A stretch of 38,775 bases of DNA from an uncultured Gammaproteobacteria bacterium (GTDB taxonomy: Bacteria; Pseudomonadota; Gammaproteobacteria; Steroidobacterales; Rariloculaceae), in assembly GCA_913041665.1 (NCBI GenBank), contig CAJWKT010000008.1, positions 1 to 38,775 of the forward strand, in the 5' to 3' direction. Both the position numbers and the translations under genes were made by a program. The notes beneath the pieces are model-generated. The model saw nothing but the letters and a program-made list of their open reading frames with translations, had not been told where the DNA came from and ran no database searches. How positions within the stretch are numbered: the stretch's first letter is position 1; the number at the start of each line of letters is the position of its first letter. Below, piece after piece: positions 7,073 through 15,876 of this stretch.

Positions 7073-8911
7073 CTACAGATCGTAAAGCAGGCTCAAAACA
7101 ATGGAAAATCCTATCCACATGATTAAAACAAGAGGAATTCCAGCCCGCATGAAATCGGAGAATTTGTAGCCGCCAGCCGAAAGCAGTAACAAGTTGGTTT
7201 GATACCCGAACGGTGTTGCATAGCTCATGTTTACGCCGAAAATCACCGCTAGGACAAAGGGTTCCGGGGGGGTTCCGAGCTGAAGCGCCATTTCGATTGC
7301 TATAGGCGTACCAATAATTGCAGCAGCGCTGTTGGAAACCGTGTTCGTAAGGATTGCCATAACCAGCATAAGGGCGCTTAAAACAATCGGGACCGGGAAA
7401 TCTTGAACTGCGGCAGTAAGGACCCGAGCAACGTATAAAGCGCCACCGGTCTCCGTGAGAGCAAGCCCGAGAGCAAGCGAGGCGACAACTACAATAATAA
7501 CCTGGGTTGACAATGCACCGGCCGCGTCAGTCCAATTCAGGCAGCGGGTTGCGAGCATAAAGCCAACGCCTATTAGGGCACTGACGGAAATCGGCAAAAG
7601 GCCTAGAGCCGCAACTAGAACCACCAGGGCTATGATGATAAGCGAACGGTTCGCCTGATTTTTTCTAGGCAGGTTGGTGGTTCCGTCCAAAACCAGCGTA
7701 GAACCCGTTCGTTTTAGGCGTCCCAGCCGGAATGGGGTCCCTTGAACTAGGACCACGTCGCCTGCTCTCAGTCTGACAGAATCAATATTGCCTCTGATCT
7801 CTTCAGAGCCTGGCTCTCTTGCGCGATGCAGCGCAAGGGGCAGGAGTCCTGTACGTAACGCGAAACGGGTTGTACCTAGGCTTGCGCGATGCAGCAGCGA
7901 TTCCCGGGTAACCACTATTTCTGCCAGTTGTTGCTCCTCTTCTTCGGTGATCCACCCTTCTTCTTCTGCTGTTGCGCCGGCTTGATGTTGGCCGTGCAAG
8001 TTTGCGCCGAGCGCTTCTTCAAACGCCTTTAGTCGGTCCGGCGTGTCCCTTACGGCCAATCTGTCACCAGGTAGGATTGTCACAGAGGGCAACTTGGCCA
8101 CCATCAGTCCCTCGCTACGTTCGATATGGTCAACGTGTATCTCATTGTCGGTTAGCGCCAGGCATTCAGAAAACGTCATACCACAGCAGGCGCTCTCCTC
8201 AGAGATATGCAGCATCGCATTGAAGACGCGAGGGGAAGTATCAGATAAAGGCGGCGTGCGAGCGGGTAAAAGTTTGGGTGCGATTAACCATAGGTATAAC
8301 AACCCGAAAACACCTACCAGTACAACGGGGAGAGCAAAATCGAACATACTGAATTGACGGAGGCCCATTTCAGCTGCGATTGCAACCACTAGTAAGTTGG
8401 TGGAAGTTCCGATGGTTGTTGCCATGCCGCCCAACAAGGTTGCGAACCCCACCGGCATGAGAATATCTGAGGGTGGAATTTTGCTGCGTGCGGCGACGCT
8501 GATAAGCATAGGCAATAGAAGCACCACGATTGGGGTATTGTTTAGGAAGGCGCTGAGTATCGCCGCGCTTACCAAAGTCACCAGACTTGCGAGTTTGGGT
8601 GTCGATATCCACGCCTTAGAAAGGTAAAGGGCTAAGGGCTGGAGAGCGCCGGTTGTTTCTAGCGCCTTGCCAATAATCATCAAGGCGCAGATAGTAATTA
8701 GTGCCTCATGGCCAAAGCCCATTAGCAGCTCAGCAGTCTCCAAGTTCCTTCCGTCAACTTCGTAAGGGAAAATCTGGAAGAAAAGAATCAGACTCATCAG
8801 AATAATCAATCCGGAGGACTCTAAGGGCAATTCATCGCGAGTAAAAAGGTATAACGCCACTGGCGTTAGCAGAAGAACAAAGATAGCGTGAAGGTCTGGT
8901 AACGAAGGCAA
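7073..8911 (-). CDS. SLC13/DASS-family transporter with two central RCK_C domains
   Basis: A 612-residue membrane protein. Two hydrophobic halves (about residues 1-215 and 420-612), each with several transmembrane helices, flank a soluble middle section holding two RCK_C (TrkA-C) repeats, around 230-305 and 330-410. Each half carries the sodium/substrate clamp typical of the divalent anion:sodium symporter family: TSTNLLV near residue 170 and YQTNLLLLSAGGY near 575. Proteins of this layout are annotated as sulfate, dicarboxylate or general anion permeases, and the substrate cannot be read from sequence. It begins with TTG at 8911 behind an AAGAGA ribosome-site-like stretch. It is divergent from the ABC gene and lies upstream of, and in the same direction as, the trp leader, from which it is separated by only about 25 bases. 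Confidence 0.85.
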   Translation of the reverse strand: MPSLPDLHAIFVLLLTPVALYLFTRDELPLESSGLIILMSLILFFQIFPYEVDGRNLETAELLMGFGHEALITICALMIIGKALETTGALQPLALYLSKAWISTPKLASLVTLVSAAILSAFLNNTPIVVLLLPMLISVAARSKIPPSDILMPVGFATLLGGMATTIGTSTNLLVVAIAAEMGLRQFSMFDFALPVVLVGVFGLLYLWLIAPKLLPARTPPLSDTSPRVFNAMLHISEESACCGMTFSECLALTDNEIHVDHIERSEGLMVAKLPSVTILPGDRLAVRDTPDRLKAFEEALGANLHGQHQAGATAEEEGWITEEEEQQLAEIVVTRESLLHRASLGTTRFALRTGLLPLALHRAREPGSEEIRGNIDSVRLRAGDVVLVQGTPFRLGRLKRTGSTLVLDGTTNLPRKNQANRSLIIIALVVLVAALGLLPISVSALIGVGFMLATRCLNWTDAAGALSTQVIIVVVASLALGLALTETGGALYVARVLTAAVQDFPVPIVLSALMLVMAILTNTVSNSAAAIIGTPIAIEMALQLGTPPEPFVLAVIFGVNMSYATPFGYQTNLLLLSAGGYKFSDFMRAGIPLVLIMWIGFSIVLSLLYDL

Positions 8912-8941
8912 AATCAGTTCTCTTATTGCGTTCTGAACCCT

Positions 8942-8970
8942 CTAATACCATGTCTTTAAGAGGTGGCCAA
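8942..8970 (-). promoter_or_regulatory. Possible promoter for the SLC13-family gene
   Basis: On the minus strand TTGGCC (8970-8965), a 17-base spacer and TATTAG (8947-8942), each matching 4 of 6 consensus bases. Transcription would begin about 24 bases before the TTG start. The match is weak and is supported mainly by correct spacing and position. Confidence 0.33.
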
Positions 8971-9011
8971 GATTTGACAAACAATAAATTCAACCACTGG
9001 GCAGAAATTTA

Positions 9012-10847
9012 GTGCAAAAACCCCTTATTAATGAACCGGTAAGCTTGGAAAACTACCTGGGAGTTTTTCAGTACAGTCGAAGAGCAATCGGGCTCGTTTG
9101 GTCCACCCACAAGCGGCTTACCATCGCCTTGGCTTTGTTAACCCTGGTCGCCGGGATTTTACCGGCAGCGGTTGCTTTTGTCGGGAAATTGATCGTGGAT
9201 ACCGTTGTATCGGCCATTGCCGTCTATCAGGGCACCGAGGAGCTGGTATTTGCGCAGGTTCTTATTTTCGTGATCTTGGAAGGAGTATTGGTGGCCGCCG
9301 TAGCCGGGGCGCAACGTGGTATCGATTTTTGCCAATCCTTACTTCGAGTATTGTTGAGTCAGAGGGTAAATATCTTGATTGTGGAGAAGGCGCTTACGCT
9401 GGAGCTCTCCCAATTCGAAGATTCGGAATTTTATGACAAACTTAATAGGGCACGCAGGCAAGCCTCCAGCCGCCCATTGAGCCTTGTGAACCGAACCTTC
9501 GGCTTAGCCCAAAATAGCATTTCACTGGCCAGCTTTGCGGGCTTGTTGGTGCAGTATTCCCCCTGGGCTGTCTTGGTGCTAGTCGCTGCTGGACTCCCCT
9601 CATTTCTTGCGGAGACTCGATTTTCTGGTGAGCGCTTCCGGGTTTTCCACTGGCGGTCTGTTGAAAGGCGCATCCTGAATTACCTAGAGATCGTCCTGAC
9701 CCGAGAGGATCACGTTAAGGAAGTACAGCTTTTCCGGTTGGGTCCCGAATTGCTTCGCCGGTACCGAGATATCTTCAAGCAGCTTTATGACGAGGAACGG
9801 CGTTTGACGATTCGTCGTGATGTCTGGGGATTTGGGCTGGGGCTGTTGGGCAACATTGCCTTCTACGGTACTTATGGATGGATCGCTGTTTCCACAATTG
9901 TGGGCCAGATTACACTTGGACAGATGACCATGTATTTACTAGTGTTTAAGCAGGGTCAATCTGCTGTATCAGCAATGCTAAGTGCGATAGGGGGTATGTA
10001 TGAGGACAATCTCTACCTTTCTAACCTTTTCGCATATCTTGAGCAGCCGGTCGCAGCCTGGGAGGGCGAAGCAACAGATGGACCGATTGTGGAGGACGGG
10101 CTTCGTTTTGAACGCGTGAGCTTTACGTACCCGGGCGCTAACAGACCTGCGGTCCAAGACGTTACATTACACATAGAACCGGGAAAAAGCTTAGCGATCG
10201 TTGGGTTGAACGGCTCTGGTAAGACAACTCTGATCAAGCTACTCGCCGGGCTGTACCAGCCAGACAGCGGGGAGATCCGTTACCAGGGGTTGGAATTCAG
10301 TAAATGGGAGCCAGACGCGATTAGACGGCGTATTAGTGTTATTTTTCAAGACTTCATCCGCTACCAGCTTCGAGTCGGAGAGAATATTGGAGTGGGAGAT
10401 GTAGATATGTTGGGCCACAAGGAAAGATGGAAAGAGGCGGCCCGGAAGGGCAAAGCTGCGGACTTTGTGGATACACTTCCGGACGGTTACGAGACACAAT
10501 TAGGGCGCTGGTTTCACGATGGCCAGGAATTATCTAGCGGGCAATGGCAACGCATCGCATTATCACGGGTATTTATGCGGAATGATGCGGAAATCTTGGT
10601 ATTGGATGAGCCAACCGCATCAATGGACGCAGAAACGGAGACGGAGATTTTCGATCATTTTCAGTCGCTCACAGAAGACAAAATGGTGGTACTGATCTCT
10701 CACCGTTTCTCAACGGTGCGCAGAGCCGATACAATTGTAGTATTGAATAAAGGGCGTGTCATCGAGAAAGGAAGCCACGAAGAGCTCATGACGCTCAATG
10801 AAGAGTACGCTCGCCTCTTCGAATTGCAGGCAAAAGGTTACCGTTAA
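9012..10847 (+). CDS. ABC exporter half-transporter (fused permease and ATPase)
   Basis: A 611-residue type IV (MsbA-like) half-transporter. Residues 1-330 form the membrane domain with about six helices, and residues 355-605 the ATPase. Walker A is GLNGSGKTT near residue 397, the signature is LSSGQWQ near 507 (in place of LSGGQ), Walker B is ILVLDEP near 527, and the H-loop follows in LISHRFS. It has no N-terminal C39 peptidase domain. It should act as a homodimer or heterodimer and export lipid, peptide or drug, but the substrate cannot be inferred. It starts with GTG at 9012. A haloalkane dehalogenase follows 33 bases after the stop, so the two may be co-transcribed. Confidence 0.88.
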   Translation: MQKPLINEPVSLENYLGVFQYSRRAIGLVWSTHKRLTIALALLTLVAGILPAAVAFVGKLIVDTVVSAIAVYQGTEELVFAQVLIFVILEGVLVAAVAGAQRGIDFCQSLLRVLLSQRVNILIVEKALTLELSQFEDSEFYDKLNRARRQASSRPLSLVNRTFGLAQNSISLASFAGLLVQYSPWAVLVLVAAGLPSFLAETRFSGERFRVFHWRSVERRILNYLEIVLTREDHVKEVQLFRLGPELLRRYRDIFKQLYDEERRLTIRRDVWGFGLGLLGNIAFYGTYGWIAVSTIVGQITLGQMTMYLLVFKQGQSAVSAMLSAIGGMYEDNLYLSNLFAYLEQPVAAWEGEATDGPIVEDGLRFERVSFTYPGANRPAVQDVTLHIEPGKSLAIVGLNGSGKTTLIKLLAGLYQPDSGEIRYQGLEFSKWEPDAIRRRISVIFQDFIRYQLRVGENIGVGDVDMLGHKERWKEAARKGKAADFVDTLPDGYETQLGRWFHDGQELSSGQWQRIALSRVFMRNDAEILVLDEPTASMDAETETEIFDHFQSLTEDKMVVLISHRFSTVRRADTIVVLNKGRVIEKGSHEELMTLNEEYARLFELQAKGYR

Positions 10848-10880
10848 TCAGACTTCAAGGCGTAACATCAACTAGGCTTT

Positions 10881-11756
10881 ATGAGCACCTCCATACCCCA
10901 AAAAAAGAAAATACAAGTACTTGATAAAAAAATGGCGTACGTGGAGATAGGCAAGGGTGCCCCCATCGTGTTTCAGCACGGTAATCCCACGTCCTCCTAC
11001 CTCTGGCGCAATATCATGCCCCACCTCAAAAATCATGGACGCTGTATTGCAATAGACCTTATCGGTATGGGTGATTCCGATAAGCTGGATAATTCAGGTT
11101 CGGACCGTTATACGTTTTTTGAGCATCGACGGTACTTGGATGCAGCGTTGGATGCATTAGAGATCAACAACAACGTTACGCTAGTTCTCCATGATTGGGG
11201 ATCAGCTTTGGGGTTTGATTGGGCCAATCGTCACCGCGACTCCATAAAAGGCATCACCTATATGGAAGCACTTACGCAACCAATCGATACATGGGACGAA
11301 TGGCCGGAAAATGCACGGAATATTTTTCAAGCGCTTCGATCACCTGCTGGCGAAGGATTGATATTAGAGAAGAATATTTTTGTTGAGAGAATTCTCCCGA
11401 GCTCAATATTGCGAGATCTAACTGAGAAGGAGATGGAGCAATATCGTCTGCCGTACACCGAACCCGGTGAATCGCGTCGTCCTACGTTAAGTTGGCCGCG
11501 GCAAATCCCGGTTGCTGGGGAGCCGGCTGAAATCGTCGCTCTGGTAAGGGATTATGGGCTGTGGTTGGCAGCTAGCGATGTCCCCAAACTTTTTATCAAT
11601 GCTGATCCTGGTTCCATTCTAATTGGCGCACAACGCGAGTTTTGCCGAAGGTGGCCCAACCAACGTGAAGTTACCGTAGCGGGCGCGCATTTTATTCAGG
11701 AAGATTCTCCCATAGAAATTGGCCAAGCGATCGCCGATTGGGTTTTGACGCTGTGA
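10881..11756 (+). CDS. dhaA: Haloalkane dehalogenase, HLD-II type
   Basis: An alpha/beta-hydrolase of 291 residues that hydrolyses carbon-halogen bonds to give an alcohol, halide and proton. The whole catalytic pentad of subfamily II is present with LinB-like spacing: nucleophile D105 and halide-binding W106 in HDWGSALG, halide-binding N35 in HGNPTSS, acid E129 in MEALTQP, and base H270 in GAHFIQED. LinB numbering is D108, W109, N38, E132 and H272. No signal peptide is seen, so it is cytoplasmic. A short AGG precedes the ATG. It sits behind the ABC gene and before ppc, which has its own promoter region. Physiological substrate is unknown. Luciferase-like paralogues share the fold, but W106 and N35 favour a dehalogenase. 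Confidence 0.9.
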   Translation: MSTSIPQKKKIQVLDKKMAYVEIGKGAPIVFQHGNPTSSYLWRNIMPHLKNHGRCIAIDLIGMGDSDKLDNSGSDRYTFFEHRRYLDAALDALEINNNVTLVLHDWGSALGFDWANRHRDSIKGITYMEALTQPIDTWDEWPENARNIFQALRSPAGEGLILEKNIFVERILPSSILRDLTEKEMEQYRLPYTEPGESRRPTLSWPRQIPVAGEPAEIVALVRDYGLWLAASDVPKLFINADPGSILIGAQREFCRRWPNQREVTVAGAHFIQEDSPIEIGQAIADWVLTL

Positions 11757-11847
11757 GTAAGCGCGACGGTTATCAGGTTTACTCAACGGTCAAAGTAAAA
11801 TATAAGACCAACCTCGTTTAACTGATCGGGCGACACTTCAACTGCGT

Positions 11848-11853
11848 TACAAT
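11848..11853 (+). promoter_or_regulatory. Possible -10 element upstream of ppc
   Basis: TACAAT lies 41 bases before the ppc ATG, inside a 138-base gap after the dehalogenase. No good -35 element was found at the right spacing, so this is tentative. Confidence 0.3.
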
Positions 11854-11894
11854 TTGCGGTTCTCCTGTGCCATGCCCATTGAGGGTCAGACTTA

Positions 11895-14630
11895 ATGTCC
11901 ACATCCGAATCAAAAAAAGTTCGACGCTCTGACATATTCTTCGCTGAAAAGGATAGAGCGCTCAGAAAAGATGTTCACCGTTTGGGTGAACTCGTGGGTG
12001 ATCTTGTCAAAGACCAGCTTGGTGAGGTGCTGTTCGATCTTGTTGAGGCAGTGCGCCGTGCAGCCATTGAGAGTCGAGAAGGTGATACCAATGAGATTGA
12101 TCAACTAGATAAGTTATTGTCTTCGCTTACGCCGAACAACGCTGGTGATTTTATTCGGGCATTTTCCACTTACTTTCAAGCCGTCAACATGGCGGAAAAG
12201 GTTCACCGGATCCGAAGACGTAGGGCCTATCTCAAGGATTCCGACACGCCCCAACCGCTGGGATTTGCGGATACCCTACGGAGGCTGAAGGCCAACGGAG
12301 TGAATGGGAAAACTGTAGAAAAAGTACTCGGCACGCTTTCCATTGAGCCAGTATTTACGGCTCATCCTACCGAGACTACGCGTCGAACGCTCTTGCGAAA
12401 ACAGCAAAACATCGCCCGTTATCTTATAGGCATGTTGGATCCGTATATGACTTCAGGAGAAGAGCAGGCGGCGCTGGATCGCATCCGCACGTCTATGACT
12501 GCGGGGTGGCAAACAGAGGAGCAGCCCGCCGAGCGGATGACTGTAGGAGATGAGGTGGAGCAAGTGCTTTTTTTCCTCACAGATGTTCTTTACAAAATGA
12601 TCCCGCGATTTTACGAGGATTTTGATGATGCCCTTGAAGCGAGTTTTAAGGGCGAACACATTCATGTACCAATCCTTGTGAGGTTCTCCTCTTGGGTGGG
12701 CGGTGACATGGATGGAAACCCTAATGTCACTGCCAAGGATATCCGGGAAACTCTGGCTCGGCAGCGCAACTTGATACTGAACAAATATTACAGCGAGTGC
12801 CAAGGATTGTTCGAACAGCTGAGTCAGAGCGATAGCCAGGTAAATGTTTCGGAAGAAGTGCGACAGCGCAGCGCGCTTTATGCTGAGCACTTTCCAAAAG
12901 CAGCTCATTCGGTTCCAGCGAGATATCGTCAAATGCCATATCGCGTTTTTCTGCGTGCAATAGAGGCAAGGTTGCAATCAACTTATGATGGCACGGCTTT
13001 CCCGTACGAGTCGGCAGAGGAATTTACTGCGGATATTGAACTGATTGCTGGCAGCTTGCGTGCTAACAAGGGTAAAAATGCTGGATTATTTTCGGTACAA
13101 CGGTTGCTAAGGCGGGTGCGCACTTTCGGTTTTCATATGGCGACGCTTGATATTCGGCAGAATGCGTTAGTCCATCAGCAGGTCATAGGTGAAGCATTAG
13201 GCGAAAAAGATTGGCTGGGACGCTCTAGCGAAGATCGGACCAAAAGACTAAAAATAGCTTTAGAGCGTCGCGAATCTCCTTTGGAACCGCTGTCATCGGA
13301 GGCGCGCCGCGCCCTAGCAGTATTTCAGGCTATTGCCCATTGCCGCAGAAAATATGGGGTCCGGTCAATTGGGTCTTATGTGATCAGCATGGCCCAGGGA
13401 CCAGACGACATCCTGTCCGTGTTGCTGCTGGCAAAATGGGGTGATCTTGCACCAAAAGGAGGAGCTATCCCGCTAGACATCACCCCGCTCTTTGAGACAG
13501 TGAAGGACTTGGAAAATGCCTCCATGGTCATGGAGCGCCTGCTGAAGGATGACACTTACAAAGAGCACCTAAAAAACCGGTCGGGGCATCAGACAATCAT
13601 GGTTGGCTATTCCGATAGCAACAAGGACGGTGGACTGGCTTCTGCACGTTGGACCCTGCAGAAAACTCAGGCAGAACTGGTAAAAATATTGAGCATGAAC
13701 GGAACTGAACTCACCCTTTTTCACGGTCGAGGGGGAACCGTGAGTCGAGGGGGTGGGAGGGTTAATGAGGCCATCAAGGCATCACCGCCCGGCGCAATTG
13801 CCGGACGGCTGCGGGTAACTGAGCAGGGCGAAATGGTTAACGCAAAATTCGGTTTGCGAGCTATCGCTATGCGAACTCTCGAGCGTACGGTCAGTTCTGT
13901 GTTATGGGTGTCAGCATCCAAGCGTGCGCCTCACCCTGAAGAATCCCGTTGGGAATCTGTTATGGAAACGATTGCTAGCGCTAGTCATGGGGCCTATCAG
14001 AAAACAATCTACGATTCCGCCGATTTTAGCCGTTACTTCCGGGAAGCAACGCCCATCGATGTAATTGAGCGACTAGATATTGGTTCTAGACCGGTCTCTC
14101 GTGTTGAAGATGGTGAGATAAGAAGTCTAAGAGCCATACCTTGGGTTTTCGCGTGGACTCAAAGTCGTTTTTTACTTCCTGGTTGGTTTGGAATTGGCAC
14201 GGGTCTCGAGGAGGCACGGAATAAACACGGTGATGCAGTGTTGAAGGAAATGTTTGATGCGTGGGATTTTTTTAAGGTGTTGTTGTGCGACGTGGAAGTT
14301 GTGTTGGGCAAGACAGATATTAATATCGCCGAGCGGTATTCTGAGTTGGCAGGTAAGCTGCATTGCCAGTATTTTCCAATAATTCGTGACGAGTATGATA
14401 GAAGTATTGATTTAGTGCTCCAAATACGCGAACAGAATAAATTACTAGAGAACGATGAAACTCTACGTAGGTCGATACGTTTACGGAACCCGTATGTGGA
14501 CCCGATGAGTCTCCTTCAGGTGACTCTTCTGAAGCGTTGGCGACTGGCGGGCCGGGAGGATGATGCTACATTGAAAGCGTTGAAGGCAAGCGTACACGGC
14601 ATTGCCTATGGCATGCAGAATACGGGCTAA
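11895..14630 (+). CDS. ppc: Phosphoenolpyruvate carboxylase
   Basis: Carboxylates PEP with bicarbonate to oxaloacetate, replenishing the TCA cycle. The protein has 911 residues, in the range for bacterial PEPC (E. coli 883). The catalytic histidine lies in VFTAHPTETTRR, the lysine of the active-site loop in GYSDSNKDGG, and the glycine-rich catalytic loop reads FHGRGGTVSRGGG. The C-terminal tail ends in GMQNTG, the conserved family terminus that closes on the aspartate/malate allosteric site. Frame and ends are clear. Downstream it converges on the ycgN-family gene with only 12 bases between stop codons and no obvious terminator. Confidence 0.97.
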   Translation: MSTSESKKVRRSDIFFAEKDRALRKDVHRLGELVGDLVKDQLGEVLFDLVEAVRRAAIESREGDTNEIDQLDKLLSSLTPNNAGDFIRAFSTYFQAVNMAEKVHRIRRRRAYLKDSDTPQPLGFADTLRRLKANGVNGKTVEKVLGTLSIEPVFTAHPTETTRRTLLRKQQNIARYLIGMLDPYMTSGEEQAALDRIRTSMTAGWQTEEQPAERMTVGDEVEQVLFFLTDVLYKMIPRFYEDFDDALEASFKGEHIHVPILVRFSSWVGGDMDGNPNVTAKDIRETLARQRNLILNKYYSECQGLFEQLSQSDSQVNVSEEVRQRSALYAEHFPKAAHSVPARYRQMPYRVFLRAIEARLQSTYDGTAFPYESAEEFTADIELIAGSLRANKGKNAGLFSVQRLLRRVRTFGFHMATLDIRQNALVHQQVIGEALGEKDWLGRSSEDRTKRLKIALERRESPLEPLSSEARRALAVFQAIAHCRRKYGVRSIGSYVISMAQGPDDILSVLLLAKWGDLAPKGGAIPLDITPLFETVKDLENASMVMERLLKDDTYKEHLKNRSGHQTIMVGYSDSNKDGGLASARWTLQKTQAELVKILSMNGTELTLFHGRGGTVSRGGGRVNEAIKASPPGAIAGRLRVTEQGEMVNAKFGLRAIAMRTLERTVSSVLWVSASKRAPHPEESRWESVMETIASASHGAYQKTIYDSADFSRYFREATPIDVIERLDIGSRPVSRVEDGEIRSLRAIPWVFAWTQSRFLLPGWFGIGTGLEEARNKHGDAVLKEMFDAWDFFKVLLCDVEVVLGKTDINIAERYSELAGKLHCQYFPIIRDEYDRSIDLVLQIREQNKLLENDETLRRSIRLRNPYVDPMSLLQVTLLKRWRLAGREDDATLKALKASVHGIAYGMQNTG

Positions 14631-14642
14631 CGTCGAATTATT

Positions 14643-15137
14643 TTAATGTTTAAGCCGATGTTCGCGTGGGCTTAAGCCAATGAATGATCCGCTCATTGAT
14701 CTCATCTGGCCCGACGTTTTTTCTGATACTACTTGGTCGTGAACAGCAATATCCGCCCGCTTAACGGTCTCTTTTTTTCCGGACACCAGCGGATGCCACC
14801 AAGCGAGGTTTCGGCCCTCCGCAAGGCGGCGATATGCACAGGTCTTTGGTAACCAACCCAGTTTGGATAAATTTCCAGGACTTAGCACAACGCAATCAGG
14901 AACATGTGTAAGACGATCTCGATAGCGAGAGCATTGACTATTGCTAAGATCAAGTAAGTGACATGCCACGTCCGTGAAAAAAACCTGGCCTGTGTCTTCA
15001 TCCTCTAACTTATGGACGCAACACCTTCCGCAGCCATCGCAGAGTGCTTCCCATTCTGAGCCACTCATTTCTGTAAGCGATTTGTTTTTCCAAAACGGAA
15101 CTTGTTGTGTGCAGCCCGATTGACCCAATATATCCAT
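14643..15137 (-). CDS. YcgN/UPF0260 cysteine-cluster protein, C-terminus frameshifted
   Basis: A YkgJ-type cysteine-cluster protein of the YcgN (UPF0260) family. The core reads FWKNKSLTEMSGSEWEALCDGCGRCC, given here as FWKNK then LCDGCGRCC, followed by KLEDEDTG, the DVACHLLDL segment, VPDC, WLPKTCAYR and WWHPLVSG, all family signatures. The clustered cysteines probably bind metal, but function is unknown. After VVSEK the sequence stops resembling the family. If one A is added to the A6 run at 14717-14722 (minus strand), the frame continues as NVGPDEINERIIHW and stops at 14650, which matches the acidic tail ending in a conserved tryptophan seen in homologues. The reported C-terminal 24 residues are therefore probably not the native ones. 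N-terminal start is uncertain by a few codons. Confidence 0.85.
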   Translation of the reverse strand: MDILGQSGCTQQVPFWKNKSLTEMSGSEWEALCDGCGRCCVHKLEDEDTGQVFFTDVACHLLDLSNSQCSRYRDRLTHVPDCVVLSPGNLSKLGWLPKTCAYRRLAEGRNLAWWHPLVSGKKETVKRADIAVHDQVVSEKTSGQMRSMSGSFIGLSPREHRLKH

Positions 15138-15186
15138 TAAAGGTGATTATATATTGCTTACCTAATCTAAAGCTCTTTGCTTAAGT

Positions 15187-15876
15187 CTAGCCAGCTGGGA
15201 AATTAATAATTTTTCCAGCGGATAGTTCGATGACACGAATACAGCGTTTCGCCGCGCTAACATCGTGGGTTACCAGCACCAATGTTGTGTTGTGTCTAGC
15301 ATTCAATTTGAACAATAAATTCATGATGTACTGACCGGTTTTATTGTCTAAATTACCAGTCGGTTCGTCTGCGAAAAGCAAGGCTGGACGTGTTACAAAG
15401 GCTCGCGCGATAGCAACACGCTGCTTTTCTCCACCAGATAGTTGTCGTGGATAGTGCCTTAGGCGGTGAGTCAAGCCGACCTGTTCTAGGGCCTTTCGGG
15501 CACTTTCAGTCGCACCAGCGATGCCACCAAGCTCTAGTGGTAACAGCACATTCTCCAACGCGGTGAATGCTGGGAGCAGGTGAAATGATTGGAAGACGAA
15601 GCCGACCTGTTGGTTGCGAATCGAAGCACGGCCATCCTCATCCAGCGCAGTCAATTCAGTTCCGTCAATCCAGACTTGCCCGGAGGTGGGTTCATCCAAG
15701 CCCGCCAGCAGTGCTAGAAGGGTTGACTTACCAGCCCCAGAAGGGCCAACAATAGCGGCCGTTTCCCCAGATTTTACTTGGAGGTTTATGTTATCTAGGA
15801 TGGTCAAGTCCCCATCTGGGCTGGTGACCTTTTTGGTCAGTTCATTTGCAGTTAGTAGGAACTCTCTTTGGCTCAT
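15187..15876 (-). CDS. ybbA: ABC transporter ATP-binding protein, YbbA/LolD type
   Basis: A 229-residue ATPase of the MacB/LolD/FtsE class. Walker A is GPSGAGKST (44-52), the signature LSGGE (146-150), Walker B LLFADEP (166-172), and the H-loop VTHD follows. It resembles E. coli YbbA along its length, including [13 protein letters not shown]. In E. coli ybbA is divergent from tesA and followed by the permease gene ybbP. The tesA partner is kept here, but the gene after ybbA is the ycgN-family gene and no permease is present. Its ATG overlaps the tesA ATG on the other strand (CATG at 15874-15877), so its promoter must lie inside tesA. No ribosome site is evident. Confidence 0.9.
   Translation of the reverse strand: MSQREFLLTANELTKKVTSPDGDLTILDNINLQVKSGETAAIVGPSGAGKSTLLALLAGLDEPTSGQVWIDGTELTALDEDGRASIRNQQVGFVFQSFHLLPAFTALENVLLPLELGGIAGATESARKALEQVGLTHRLRHYPRQLSGGEKQRVAIARAFVTRPALLFADEPTGNLDNKTGQYIMNLLFKLNARHNTTLVLVTHDVSAAKRCIRVIELSAGKIINFPAG

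Noticed and set aside
8974-8979. Perfect TTGACA upstream of the ABC exporter
   Set aside because: No -10-like hexamer lies 16-18 bases downstream (CTGGGC instead), so I do not call a promoter there.
9012-10847. ABC protein as a lantibiotic or bacteriocin exporter, suggested by its LSSGQWQ signature
   Set aside because: There is no precursor peptide, modification enzyme or C39 peptidase domain nearby. The signature variant is widespread in other exporters.
7073-11756. Mobile element or genomic island carrying the dehalogenase
   Set aside because: I found no integrase, transposase, flanking tRNA or direct repeats, so only 'accessory cassette' is supported.
14717-14722. Programmed -1 frameshift in the ycgN-family gene
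   Set aside because: The A6 run in frame GAA-AAA-ACG is not a canonical X-XXY-YYZ heptamer in register, and no stimulatory structure is evident. A missing base is simpler.
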